NCBI RefSeq assembly: GCF_963966145.1
Contig: NC_091047.1
Span: forward strand, 25,358,001-25,422,000
DNA length: 64,000 nucleotides
Source: Tenebrio molitor
Taxonomy: Eukaryota; Arthropoda; Insecta; Coleoptera; Tenebrionidae
Direction of reading: 5' to 3'
Position numbers and translations under genes: made by a program. The notes beneath the pieces were generated by a model. It worked only from the letters and a program-made list of their open reading frames with translations. It searched no databases and had not been told where the DNA came from. This document shows, one piece after another, positions 43,061-55,496 of this stretch. How positions within the stretch are numbered: the stretch's first letter is position 1; each line of letters starts with the position of its first letter.

Positions 43061-44137
43061 GTGTGAACCCAACGGTGTATTCATTTAATTTAATTTTTTT
43101 CAAAATGGTTAAGTGTTTCAGAATGTAAAGCACAATTGAAATTGAATGAAAACATTAAAAAATAGTTTTGTCAATGGTCCGAATTGGTTCCTTGTATGTA
43201 GTTAGAACAACAAACGAAATGAAGTTTCTTTAGTTTACGCTGAAAACAAAGCACTTGAGGGCCACCTCACAAATTATAAAGAAATGATATACGAGAAAAA
43301 ATACATATTTTATTCTCTGTAGATTTAACACTAGAGAAATTTCTCGAGGAAGCTTTCGTGAATCCCTTTCGAGGACAATTGCAATATAAAAAATGTTAAA
43401 ATCGACGAAACAGAAATAAGCGAGACGGGCTCACTACACCACCAGATGCTCGGCACATATTTATCGTTACTAAACAGGGCAGGGCACAATCAAGATTTTC
43501 TTCTGTCTATCAAAGTTTGTTTGAGGAAAATCGATCTGATTAGAGTTAAATCGCTGCAGAGAGAGAACCAGACAGGCAAACAAGAAAAGTCTAAAAACTG
43601 CTAAAACGTCTTCTGTATAGCAACCCAACAAGTTTGAAAATTTATTTAAGTATCTAAACAACAGACTAATACCCTAATTTGGTTTTCTTGTAGAGAACTT
43701 TCCGTTTTGTTAAATTTATTTTTAATTCAATTTATCAAGTGCAAAAAGAGTGCATATCTTCTTATTAAAGTCTTTTCAATTTTGATTTTATTTTTAACAT
43801 TTTAAAAATAACTCACCGTCTTTCTGAATCAATATTCAATTTATATTTCAACAAAAGATGTGAATAACTCTACTTTTCCATACAACAAAAATGTAATTGA
43901 CTATGAGGGTTGTCTCAGTCGCAAAACAATGAATATTTTTGACCGGAAAATGTTTAGAATAAAAATAAAAAATAGTCAACAAAACTCGTAGTCGCTAATA
44001 TCTTGATATTTTAATGGTATCGTCTGTGGTTAAATGGTAAATTCTGTTAACAGGACCTACATCTATGTTTTTCACTTATGTCATCATCGATCATGCTACA
44101 GATAAACAGATTTACTGATTTATAACCGTAATATGTA
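43061..44137. other. Intergenic upstream of the ankyrin gene, nothing recognised
   Basis: AT-rich; one 63-codon minus-strand frame (43470-43661) has no motif and no splice context. Confidence 0.5.
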
Positions 44138-44366
44138 CAGGGTTGTTAAATGATTGTCGCATCGCAGTTGGCGTGGAAAACCACAAAAATTTTGGTGGTG
44201 TCGCCAGCCTCGCAACGTTAGACAAACTAGTAGACAGATTTCCACTACCGCCAGAATCGCCACCTATCGGCGATACTAGTCTCACTCATGTTATGATGAG
44301 GCTTGCGGCACATTCAATTACGTCACCAACGCCAACTGCAATCGGACAATCATTTATAATAACCTG
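44138..44366. mobile_element. TA-flanked MITE (CAGGGTTGTTAAATGATTGT)
   Basis: Left end CAGGGTTGTTAAATGATTGT, right end ACAATCATTTATAATAACCTG-type repeat (core ACAATCATTTATAATAACC); arms include GCAGTTGGCGT/ACGCCAACTGC. TA on both sides. Confidence 0.82.
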
Positions 44367-44505
44367 TATAAGTATAACTGTTGAAACACTAAAATTTTAA
44401 TAAAGAAGTAGGTATGTAATTATTATTATCAGTGGCAACTTGTGACCAATACCAAAAAAGAAGTTTATTTTTGGTTTCACTGTCTTTAAGCTACTGAAAC
44501 TACTA

Positions 44506-44699
44506 CCGTGCCTTCAAATAAATTCGGAATTAGAGTAGGATGTGATTTATATATTTTGTCTATTAACGGTTGGTAATAGACGTTTAAACACGTGTATTGT
44601 GCTGTCCAAGGTCACTGCTGTGCCTTTAAAGAGTCCACGTTACCAACTTCATAATAAAATCAAAGCCTACTCTAATTCCGAATTTATTTGAAGGCACGG
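44506..44699. mobile_element. TA-flanked MITE (CCGTGCCTTCAAATAAATTC)
   Basis: Left end CCGTGCCTTCAAATAAATTC mirrored exactly at the right end, continuing through GGAATTAGAGTAGG. TA on both sides; 194 bp. Confidence 0.88.
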
Positions 44700-44710
44700 T
44701 ACTAGAGATA

Positions 44711-45069
44711 TTTTCATATTTGGTGGCGGAGACAAAAGACTGAGAAATGTCACAAATTTGTATTGTCAGTGTCAAATTTCTCAAAGCCGTTCGTGATTTC
44801 GACAGAAATGCAGCAAATTGGCAATAAGAAAGTTATTCATCGTCGAACTAGAGAAATAATTTGTAATACGTTTGATTATATGAGAATAACTTTTCCTTTT
44901 GAAGCACTGACAAAAATTGGTTTCCTTAGAATTTGTTTTTTCAATCTATTTAACGAAAATTTAAATTTACCTAGACATTCCTTTTTACGGCGTTTATGAG
45001 AAATTTGACACTGACAATACATTTTTGTGACATTTCTCAGTCTTTTGTTTCCGCCACCAAATATGAAAA
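44711..45069. mobile_element. TA-flanked foldback MITE (TTTTCATATTTGGTGGCGGA)
   Basis: Arms of ~75 bp: TTTTCATATTTGGTGGCGGA, then GACTGAGAAATGTCACAAAT, mirrored at the right (ATTTTTGTGACATTTCTCAG, then CCGCCACCAAATATGAAAA). TA on both sides. A 78-codon frame across it is not taken as coding. Confidence 0.85.
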
Positions 45070-47024
45070 TACCTCTACTTTCTACTACTTTCATAATTAA
45101 TATTTTGCATGATAACGTGTGGGTTAAAAGTCAACAGGGTAACCCAATGAAAACTAAACAGGTGTATTTTGCGGCACTAAACCTCAATTTCTCGAAAAAC
45201 AATCTCAGAAGTCAAATTAATTTTCATTTATCCGAACCCGAAAGTAGCGAAGAATTCAAAATGGCAAGGGGTATCTAAAGATGTAGCATTTGAAAGCCCT
45301 ATAATAGTTATTTTCACATGAGTAGCGCTGTCAGATTACTTTTCAGGTATGAGGCCGAAATTTGAAGCACGAGGCGATAGCCGAGTGTTGCAAACAGGCC
45401 GAATACCTGAAAACTAACAGCGCACGAATATTGAATAACGTTTTTCGTGTTCGTTTGGGCAAAGTCTTCGATTTTGGATTTTGCAGGGAGCAGAATTGAC
45501 GAAGCATTGAATATCTGTTGAGGTGTATTCCACGCTATTTTCGCCTTTCAAATCCATCATTTTGAAATGAGTTTCCAAAAAATTATGTTGTTATGTACAA
45601 TTTCTGCTATGTTAGTGGAAATCTATCTACTAAGGTTTTCGAATTATTGGCAAAACTTTTTTACGAACAAATTTTAATATTATTAAAACGCATACGCTCC
45701 TCGTCAGAAAAGTGATTTTACTGGACTATTTTTCTGACTCTGAAGGCCCGACTAATAAAACTATAATATTCATTAAATATGTACTATTCCGGACACGGAA
45801 TCTTGGCCAACATTTTTTAGACATTTCTAAAAAAAATGATGTAAACCAGTCATTAGTGTCATTAATAAATGACAATTATTAAAAATCACTTTAAAGTTTT
45901 TCTTGTGACATTAAAAAAGTAGGGAAATGGCATTATCGAGTCTAATCTTTTCGTTGAATCAGACGAGTGATTTACTTAATTGTTTGTGTTTGTGTAGACA
46001 CCTATCTTTTAATGTTTAACAATCTAATAATAATTGCGCTTAATTTTCAATAAAGGAAAGCTGTGTTAAAATTACATTTTTTTAACTTGAGGTAATTTTA
46101 TTATTATCAATTGAACTTTCGCCGGTTAAAAATACGTGTATTTTAAATTTCATAAAAATCCGTTGGCAAATAAAATAACCAAGATATTAGGTTCGAAAAT
46201 CTTAGCTGAGACACCTGTGTATAATTCAAGAAATGAAAATAAATAAAATTTATTTGCATAGTTTTTCGGTGATAGTCATGAATTTATAATTCTAATTTAT
46301 AATTTAGTCAGAATTGTAACGTCATTTTATTTTAACATTGCGCAAAACTAATAATACGGATTAAACGTCAATATAATAAAATATTAAAGTAAATCTATTA
46401 AAAAATAAATTAACAAACAATTCTTTAATAATATAACTATAATATAACTGATTAAAAAAAAAGAACAATCCATTAACATCCTCACTTATTGCTGTTATTA
46501 TAACTACTCGTTGACGAGTTCTAGACATTTTACGAAACGTATAGAAGACACTAGTGAAGACAAAACAGATATTTTCGATAGCTTTTAATAAAAGAAACAA
46601 AAAGTAATTACTGAAAATAAAAAAAAAATGGTTGTTTGTTTTCTTTCAAACTTTAACCATTTGTTTCTTTTACTGCAATACACATTTTGGAAAAAATTTA
46701 ATAAAACCCGTTCACACCATCAAGATGTTATGATTTCAATGAAAGTCAGTATTTATAATACTGTTATTCAATGTTTGAATGTTGTAAAGACAACTATCCA
46801 TCGGCAAACCGTACTGACGTCACCGCCTTCGAAGCTACTGCAGTTTTGTTGGTTGCATACCTAACTGTACGGTTGGACGAAATTTATCAACCTCGAATAA
46901 CCATCACTTTTTCTTTTCTAAATTTTTTATATGTGTAAATTTATTTAGGAATCATATTTTATGAAATTATCTTTGTACAATTGACACAATTGTACAACAT
47001 TTGAATTCTGTTTAACAGTGTATA
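45070..47024. other. Intergenic; one weak hairpin, otherwise nothing recognised
   Basis: A hairpin repeat lies near 45330-45430 (TTTTCAGGTAT against ATACCTGAAAA, centre GCACGAGGCGATAGCCGAGT). A palindromic TGACGTCA is at 46815-46822. Short frames at 46361-46864 have AT-driven composition and no motif. Confidence 0.5.
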
Positions 47025-47092
47025 CAATGAGTTTTTTTAAGACTGGCCATAGGATTTTACATGCTAATTTTTCAACCCCCTGTTAACTTCGG
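47025..47092. mobile_element. Left-end fragment of the CAGTGAG foldback family
   Basis: CAATGAGTTTTTTTAAGACT and CTAATTTTTCAACCCCCTGT match the left end of the element at 47361-48692. A GC-rich tail with CGAGTTCCTCCCG twice follows to ~47220. Confidence 0.7.
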
Positions 47093-47360
47093 GCGTATCC
47101 GAGTTCCTCCCGGTGGTCACTTCTTTACCTGCATAACCCTTTTTAACGGACGAGTTCCTCCCGAGGTTATGGGGGATTACTGCGATAGGTAGTCGACGGG
47201 TGGTAGCCGGACAAGATTATAATGACGAGTATTTTGCTTGAAATTGGCAATAAATACACTGATGAGAGGGAGAAACAATTTTATTTACAACGGTAAATTA
47301 AAATGACATACGGCATTTATAAATTATACTCTATTTATGTACATGATATGAGTATACATA

Positions 47361-48692
47361 CAGTGAGTTTTTTTTAAGACTGCCCATAGGGTTTTACATG
47401 CAAATTTTTCAACCCCCTGTTAACTTTATTTTTGTGAAAATTACAAAACCTAGCACTGTTTTTATATTAAACAATAATATTATCTAGTCATTTAAGAAAA
47501 AACCGAGGTACAGTGGCGAGCACGGAATTTCGCACACATTGGACATTTCACTGACTTAATTTTATTAAAATGAGATACTGGCGGCAGTTTCGTGACAGTT
47601 TAGGTGAAACATCAGTCATGATCACATATATCATGCGTATCCCACCTCATTATTGATTATAATGACAATAAAGCTTAGACTAAATAGTTTTTTTTTAATG
47701 ACGTACAAATTGGCGTGCGAAATTCCGTGCTCCCCACTGTACATTTATATCTATTTTTGCAATAAAAAAACTTTTGAACACATCTTATTACAAGTTATTA
47801 TATAACTTTCTGGCTTGACAAAATTTCGCACCATTCACTACAAGTTTGCCTTTTTCACTCAGTTTCTATGCTGACGCTTTTAAAGAAATAATTAAACTAA
47901 AAATTTTACTTTGAAATGGGCCTATTTATAAGTGAGATTTACCCCTGCACCCCACCAAAAAAGAGATGGTTTTAATCATTGATCGCAAGAAGTATGTCTT
48001 CTTATAAAGAAATCTTTAATTTAATATTTCAGGAAAGGCAATGTAATTCCTAATTACCCGATCACTCTTATCACGAGCGCTAATCCCTTACCGTTCACTA
48101 CCTGCTACAAGACCTGAAAATTTCTGACCGCCGGAGGAACTCCGCTGCCGCCGTTAACTTTTGTCCTCATGAAAATATTCAACCCAGTTTTGTAGTAAAG
48201 TTGCGGGATATGATAATGTATTGAAACAATTTTAATTTAATAACCAGAAGCAAGGAATAAACTAGCAAAAAGACGTTTTTTATCTTTTGTTATTAAAGTA
48301 ATGTTCAGACTATTTTTCTGCAAATAACATTTTGTTTGTAAATTGTCTATTACCTATCACAAAACAAAGTAAATGACTAGATAACGTTAATGTTTAATCT
48401 AAAAACAGCCCTAGGCTTTGTAATTTTCACAAAAATTCAAGTTAATTACAAATGTCAGGTCAGTTTAGCCTACTAAAAATTTAAAATTAAAGCAAACGGA
48501 ATTTAAAAAACATCTTTTTCCTAGCTTATTCCTTGCTTCTAGCTATTAAATTGAAATTGTTTCAATACATTATCATATCCCACAAGTTTACTACAAAACT
48601 GGATTAAATATTTTCATCAGGACAAAAAGTTAGCAGTGAGTTGAAAAATTAGCGTGTAAAATCCTATGGCCAGTCTTAAAAAAAACTCACTG
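47361..48692. mobile_element. 1.3-kb foldback element with a nested MITE
   Basis: Ends CAGTGAGTTTTTTTTAAGAC and GTCTTAAAAAAAACTCACTG, TA on both sides. Internal inverted blocks include CCAGAAGCAAGGAATAAACT (48246) facing a mirrored copy near 48522-48545. The MITE at 47511-47739 is inserted inside. No coding capacity is seen. Confidence 0.82.
47511..47739. mobile_element. TA-flanked MITE (CAGTGGCGAGCACGGAATTT), nested
   Basis: Left end CAGTGGCGAGCACGGAATTT, right end AAATTCCGTGCTCCCCACTG; arms continue CGCAC/GTGCG. TA at 47509-47510 and 47740-47741. Confidence 0.88.
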
Positions 48693-50183
48693 TATAAACA
48701 GGATGGACCATCGTATAGCATATTTGTTATAAAACCCTTTTTTAATTGTCAAAAAAAATGAAATTTAGAAGGAATACCTACCTATCTTAAATTTCCGATG
48801 TACGAAATGGCGGAATCATTTTTTATAAAATAAAATAAATGTGAAATTTGACTTTGATAGCGTTTTATTATCAAAATACATAATAAAGCAATCCGGATTT
48901 TTTTCTTACAATCTCACCCACAGGACAATGTCGATTTTGATTAAGTATACAAAAGTTGGCATTTGAATTAGAATAATAACTGAATAAATCGACATTTAAC
49001 ATCTACGAACAAAGTAGTGGCATTTTTATGGTAGTATTTTAAAATGACGGAAATCATCAAGCTGCGGTTAGGTAAGTTTGATTTACAAGGGTCTCCAATA
49101 AGTCGTCGGCACCTTACAAATCCGGACCAGTTATAATTTACAGCTGGTTGTTTGCAGCAAGCGACCATTGACAGTCAAGAATAATGACCCATCGAGGCTC
49201 GTCGTAATAAATTAGGTACTTACATTTTGGCACCAAAAATTATTAAATGTCAATTAATTTGAAATCAATGACTCCTTCATAATTTTTAATATCAGAAATG
49301 AGTTCTCTGGGGTATTTTCAATCCAGGGAGTCGATAAAAAATTAAGTAATTTTGATTTTTTCATCTTTTAGCGTCCTGACGCCGTTTGGAGCGTCAGTTT
49401 GAACAAATAAAAAATTCATGTTGTAGTACTTTCAGTGCAGATTATTGACCTCAAAATTCAAATTTCTAAGATGATTAGAAATACTAGAGGTCGCCCAGCG
49501 GTCGAAATTCGACCGTTTTCATTAAAGTTTGAACGTTACTGAGATTTTTTTTATCAAAGAGTATACCTCTATAATTATCGCATATAATTTTTTTGAATTT
49601 TGTTCTATTACGTCAGCTGCGAGAGTTTAGAAATACGTCATTATGCACTAATTTTCGAGTTATTTGAAAAATACGAACGATAGGAAAAATGAGGTATAGT
49701 TTAGCTATGCCATATTTAAAAACGATAATGCGTTTTTTGACAATTCCTTAGGTTTTTGATTGCTATACAGGCCAGGTTTCGCCAAGGCTACACAGTTAAT
49801 TTGCCCATCTTTTTCAAATTATATTAAATTGAAATAAAAAATTAATACAAAAAATTAAAAATGAAATAAAGAACACGTGTTTCGTATTTTTATACCTATG
49901 TTTTTTTTTAAACAACAAAACCCGGCGGTTAAAAAAATAAAATGTTGTCCATTGAACTTAAAATAAAATTTCATCGTTGGCTTAATGGCCTTGAGTTTTT
50001 TTTTTTTATGAACAATCTAAATAAACTCCCTCTTGGAGTGGATTTCACTGCGGGGGGATTAAATCAATTACAAATCATCCACTCCGTATCTCCGCATTCG
50101 CTCAAAATTCACTCCGCATTTACTCCGCTAATTTTTTACAGTGTATGAACGTAAACAATGAATATTTTGATATTAGTAACACA
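48693..50183. other. Intergenic, nothing recognised
   Basis: AT-rich sequence; the small frames at 48968-49168 and 49942-50148 have no recognisable motif. Confidence 0.5.
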
Positions 50184-50716
50184 CAGGTGTCCCCGAAAAA
50201 GAAGATGAGTGCATAACTCCTTTATTTATCATCAAGTGTACACTTACCTACCCAAAATACAAAAAAACTTAAAAATTACTACTATCGTCCATGCTTAAAC
50301 TGCGCTCTGTACGTGCAATCCCAAATGTTATTACCTACATATTTGTCATTTGTTTTTCCAAATAACTTAATTTGGTTAATTTATTACATTGTAACGCAAT
50401 GAATTTTGATAGCTTCTCGCTTGGTGCTCGTCATTTCTTTCAAAATGTAGTGTTATTTTTAAAAAAAATTTTTCTTATATGAGGTTAGATTGTTGTTTTC
50501 AGAATAAAAATCTCTATGAGAATTACTGAAAAAAAGTATGTGTCCGTATTTGAAAAAAATATTTTGACAGTTTAACCTTGAAGCACTAGGTTTTACATGA
50601 ATTTAGTACGCTATTTTGTAGCTTATTCACAACCATTTAATTTGGTGTATAGATAATTAAAATTGTCCGATAAATAAAGGATCTATGGATTTGTCTCTTT
50701 TTTTGGGGACGCCCTG
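50184..50716. mobile_element. CAGGTGTCCCC-family element, complete copy
   Basis: Left end CAGGTGTCCCCGAAAAAGAA, right end TCTTTTTTTGGGGACGCCCTG-type repeat (inner part TTTTTTTGGGGACGCCCTG); CTTTATTTATC faces GATAAATAAAG. 533 bp. Other fragments are at 1-29 and 40548-40810. Confidence 0.8.
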
Positions 50717-51003
50717 TATATTATACATAAATTTTATCTTTCTGCACTCCTTCTCCACATAAACTTTAACTATGCCAAATCTCACAACCCTCCGTGCGCG
50801 CAATGTGCTTAAAAAGGGGTACAAAGCTTTTCCTTCACGTATTAATATATAGATGGTTAATTTAGAATATTCTATACGATGGATCCCCTTGTACGATTTT
50901 GCTTTATAAATGTTAAGCCCTCACACATAGATCTGAAATATACAAAACAGAAAACAAGTAACAAAACCCTTGCACTGTAAGAATATTTTCACTGAAATAA
51001 TAG

Positions 51004-51293
51004 TAGTTTATTTGACGAGTTTGTGTGTAAATTGGGCCTTTTTTGGCACGCGTGGGCCATTTTAAAACGCGAGTGAAACGAGCGTTTTAAAGGCCCACGG
51101 GTGCCAAAAAGGCCCAATTTACACACGAACGAGTTGAATACGTTTTTTTGTTCGACGAGCCCCTTAAAGGCTCCAAATCGCTTAAAACCTTTAAAATTAG
51201 CTTGACGATTCGTTTTGACAAGTTGTGACATTTATCAAAATCCGTTCACATAGGAGAAAATTCTCAAATTCTGACAGTGTCGAACAAAAAAAA
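51004..51293. repeat. Composite hairpin + TTTTGTTCGAC repeat unit
   Basis: 51009-51140 is a hairpin (TTTGTGTGTAAATTGGGCC against GGCCCAATTTACACACGAA); 51142-51293 is the second half with short inverted ends. The same pair occurs inverted at 28715-29010. Confidence 0.75.
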
Positions 51294-53112
51294 ATATAAT
51301 AGCGACCACACACGTCACCAGTAAAACCAGAAATCACATTACTATTTAGGAAAAAATCATTAATTTAAATAGCACAGGAGATCTCTAGAAATCGATCATT
51401 GGAGCAATGTTATAATAAATTTTATAAAGCAAATCTTAAAAGCACAAATACTTACCTATCTAAACATCAAACAAAAATTCGTGATTAAAAGCTTATTAAA
51501 ATCGATCGTACCATACATTATCTTTTAATTACAGTATGAAGACCAAAAGCAAAACCATTTGTTGTTGAAACAAAAATGAAATATTGAAGAGGTAATAGCA
51601 GTTAATTTTGCTACATAATTAACTTGGCAACTTGGAAGTGATTTCCGTTTCAGCCTTTCTTTCATTTACCTTCCAACTGGCCCCCACGATTTGCTCCCGG
51701 CCCCCAAACCCACTCGATTACAATGGGCACCATTTACTCTCAGTAATTAAAACTACCAAGCCCGCAATAACTCCGAACGAGCGTCAGACAGTTATGTGCA
51801 AGACGAAAAAGCCGAGCTTTTGAAAATGAACGCTTTCCGTGCAAAAGCTTCATGACATAAAGTAGGCGTCGATTATACGAAAGTGGAGACGACTTGGCAC
51901 GCAACCAGCTGAAACTGAATCAAGTGCAAGTATGACTCCGTCACAAAGGCAACTCCCCACACTACCGAACAGACAAAAAACAAAATCAAAACAATTCCAA
52001 CACTCTAGATCGTCGATAGCTGTTCCGAATTACTTCGAGACCGCCATCAACGCTTCCATCTGTAATATCCCTGACTTGACTCTGGTTTTACGACCGAGAG
52101 CGAAATGGCCGCGTCTTCGCCCCTTGCACGCGATCTCGAATGCATTTCAGGTGCAAAGGGGCGACTCAAATCTGGGTCAGGCGGTGGTCAGGGCCGAGCC
52201 GGACCATAAATTACCCAACACACCCCCAATTAAATCACAATAATTAGATGGATATTGAATTTTTGTGACATTAGGATAAAACCTTGACGTGTATTTCGGT
52301 ATTTGCATGATGGCTTAGGGTTGTTTGCAAAAAGTGGACGCGTTCCACTTCATTTCGGACTTTTTATTTTATTATTGGGGTCTACCAGAGATATGTAAAT
52401 AGAGGGCCGCGATAACGTGCGGTGTAATGGGAATATTGTTTTCGGATCAATTGCAAAAGCTGGTGCAAACAGAATTAATAAATAAAAGCTAAATAGTTCG
52501 CGTTTTGTATTTGTTTGTTTACTTCTATTTTTGGATAATTTTTTTTGTTGAGTTGTAGTTGCGGAGTTATGGCGATTGATTCGGGTTTTCATTATGGTTT
52601 CTGAATACATAATATAATCGAAAAAACAATCATAACATCAATCAGGATATCAATCAAAATGAGACACTCGTAGCAGACAAATTTAGATAAGAATAGATTA
52701 TTAGGTTTGCTCACGTAGCATTAATCTAAAACGAAAAAATAATAATCTATCGGGAGATAGTTTTTGTGATTTGGGTAAATTAGATTGAACAAATTCGTCG
52801 CTGTTAGTTTATTCAAGTACATTTGACACATTTCATGGACGAGATATAACGTATGTTTCAAAAAATTTTGGTCAAAAGCGACTGGAAAAACAAAAACATT
52901 GAAAACGTGTGGTGCAGCTTTAGGTACATTATTATATTACACCTAAGCACAGACTAAAGTATCACATAAACTAAGTCTCAGTTTCCAAATTAAAGTGCAA
53001 TTGGACCTACGAAACAGCGGCACGGTCAAATGGTAATGGTGGCTCATTCAAATAGGAACCATTCTCAAACCAACACCTTTCTTGATCTTGTTGAATCGGA
53101 TGAAACACCGTT
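51294..53112. other. Intergenic with a GC-richer, repeat-free segment
   Basis: 51620-52250 is clearly richer in G and C than its surroundings and shares no repeat with the rest of the window. Plus-strand frames at 51632-51823 and 51932-52243 have no recognisable motif. It could be a non-coding exon, an enhancer or an unrecognised gene part. The remainder shows nothing recognised. Confidence 0.45.
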
Positions 53113-53411
53113 CACGGTGTTTTGGTATAATGGGAGACCATGATTTATTTTTTTTTAGGTTGGACACACTGTTTGATTTCCGTCGCTAAAGTGCCTGACA
53201 TGGGGGTCTATCAAAATGAACATAACATGTTGCTGAATTTCCCGCAATGAGTATTCTTCTATTGCAAACTAGTAAAACTGAAGACAGTGCAGTAGATATT
53301 GACAATATTTATAACCTTAAACTTAGAAAAACATAACATAATTCAACAGACAGCTTTACTATCAAATTAAATGCAAAATTTCCATGGCCTCCCATTATGC
53401 AAGAACACCTA
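53113..53411. mobile_element. TIR element ATAATGGGAG, copy 2
   Basis: Ends near CACGGTGTTTTGGTATAATG and its mirror CATTATGCAAGAACACCTACG; closely matches 16648-17069 but has lost ~90 bp of the middle. Confidence 0.8.
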
Positions 53412-54224
53412 CGGAATTGTCAATATTATTGTCAGTGTCTGTATTTACCAAAGTTAATCTATTTATGATAAAGCTGTAATTAAACGATGCAAATTTGTAA
53501 ATTTTGACTTATGTGATTGTCATTTTTGTCCCAGTTTTATTTGTCCATCGACTGTATATAATGTGATATTACTAACACCTCTAGCATAATTATGCAGGTT
53601 CAATATTACTCACAACTTATTGAAGTTTCCAATTCTGAATCTAAATAAGTAATAGGTAATTATACTCAATTTCATATAAATGTGCATCTAAGCAAGCCAT
53701 GAAAATCTCATTTTCTGTTGGTAGTAAAGCTAGTGACTTTGACTTTCAAAGTTGCTTGCTCTGCGCGAACCCGATTTGACTAATTTTTCAGTTTTTGTCC
53801 ATTTTAACATTGCTGATTTCAAAAGCAATGTTACGTCTTTTTACTGATTAAATTAAAGTAATTCTTATTTGTTTTTGTCTTTGTATTTTTACCAAGTAAA
53901 GATTTATTGGACATGACCTTCATAAATGTGACTTTTGTAATGTAACTAAATTAAAGGTGCTTTTACAAATACACAGCTCACTTGATGAACATTTATATGA
54001 AATCAATTATAGATTGGATATTTCTTTTACATCAGACATTATCCTCCAATGGTCACGGTTGCCGATTTCCTTTCGGATTCTGAATCGGTTCTTTTATATG
54101 ATATTTTTATTTTTATTTTCGGGATGTCTGTTTATTTATTATATATTTTTTCGTTCTGTATTGTAGCATTTGATTTTATTTATATTTTTTTTTGTATTTG
54201 AATAGCGTATGCTAATAAAGTATA
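53412..54224. other. Intergenic, nothing recognised
   Basis: AT-rich; includes a decayed end of the 12616-12855 MITE family near 53530-53556 and one motif-less 69-codon frame. Confidence 0.5.
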
Positions 54225-55496
54225 CAGGGTGGTCCCGATATAACCTGCCAAAAAAATTCTGGGTCATTAGAAGGATCTAACAAGTCCAAAAAACCCCATT
54301 TTGTTAGGTCCAAAATAATGGGGATAAATTAACCCCTATCCACACCCATTCGACGCTGCTGACCACAAAAATACGTACCTACTCAGGAATTAATTGTTGG
54401 TGTTTGTAAGTATGACAGTATCTAAGCAACATAGGTACCTGAATCGTTTATGACAAATCTCAAATCTGACAAACTAAATCAAATTAATGACATTTATTGA
54501 AAACGCTGTACCTACACTGTGTGCGTTAATTCACCAGCTTATTTAGGTACAAAAGCTGATTTTGTAGACTGAGATGAATGAGTAATAAATAAAGTGGTGT
54601 TCCTCAATGTGTAAATAAATGTAGAGGTAGTGTGTGCAAAATTGTGGAAGAACTGTGTAACAAGAGTATCGTCTTAATTGTGGTTAAATAGCCAAAATAA
54701 TGTATTGAATAAATTTATTTACACTTTACATATTCGTACTTTCAACTCTAACTGAGAATATCTACTAACTAATGAAAGGTAAACTAGACTAGAACAATTA
54801 TTTTATAATAAATGTTCTGTGTGCCTTCCGTTGGCATTTAAGCACATTTGAGTACGCTGGTACCAATTTTAATAAACAGAATTCAGCATTTCTGGGTTTT
54901 TACGAATCTGGTTCGCGGCGTCTGTTACGCGTTTCTGGAGTTGGCCTCCTGTATTTATTTCAACTTCGTATACCAAATCTTTCGTGTGGTCCCAAAAATT
55001 AAAATCCAGAGGGGTTAAATGGAGGATCGGGGACGCCATCGTATTGGAATCAGTCAGAACCAACCTCACATAAATGCGGATGTAGCTCCACAAAAGTACA
55101 ACGGGACGGAAGGACTCCTTCAGGAAAACGCTCGCCGTATGGTCGCCTTGCCGGTCTTGAATTACCACGTGTTTCGCCATAGAGTAAATGCAAATCGGCG
55201 TATTCTTGTTTTGTGAATTTCATAACCTTTTGAAGGATTCGAAAATTTAAAATTAAACTTGACAAATGTCATAGGTGTTGCAGGTACCGTTGCTAAAGAA
55301 ATTGCAGCCAAGTAACCAGAATTACCTTTTTAAAACCGATTAACTCATTAGCGTACAGCAAATTTTGACCAAATTTTCAATTATTTTTATCTCGAAAACG
55401 AAAAGACTTTTATTAGAAACTTTTTTTGTGTATGAGTTCTACTCATCGTCACCTATTACTGGATTTCTTTTGGCAGGTTATATCGGGACCACCCTG
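54225..55496. mobile_element. 1.27-kb DNA transposon, internal-deletion derivative
   Basis: Ends CAGGGTGGTCCCGATATAAC and GTTATATCGGGACCACCCTG, continuing CTGCCA/TGGCAG, with TA on both sides. On the minus strand it encodes the head and the tail of a mariner-like transposase in different frames, with the middle missing. Confidence 0.85.
54869..55265 (-). pseudogene. Mariner-like transposase remnant (HTH head and DDE tail)
   Basis: The minus strand first encodes (from ~55235) KFTKQEYADLHLLYGETRGN and then YGERFPEGVLPS, the insect helix-turn-helix leader often seen with YGE..GN and RFP..PS motifs. From ~55070 another frame reads ASPILHLTPLDFNFWDHTKD and LVYEVEIN, the SPDLTPLDFFLWG-type end of a mariner DDE domain. 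About 600 bp of transposase between them is absent. Frame change and deletion make it inactive. Confidence 0.75.

Noticed and set aside
47093..47220. GC-rich text with repeated CGAGTTCCTCCCG as a coding or RNA gene
   Set aside because: It adjoins a foldback end and is echoed inside the full element, so it is best seen as part of that repeat.
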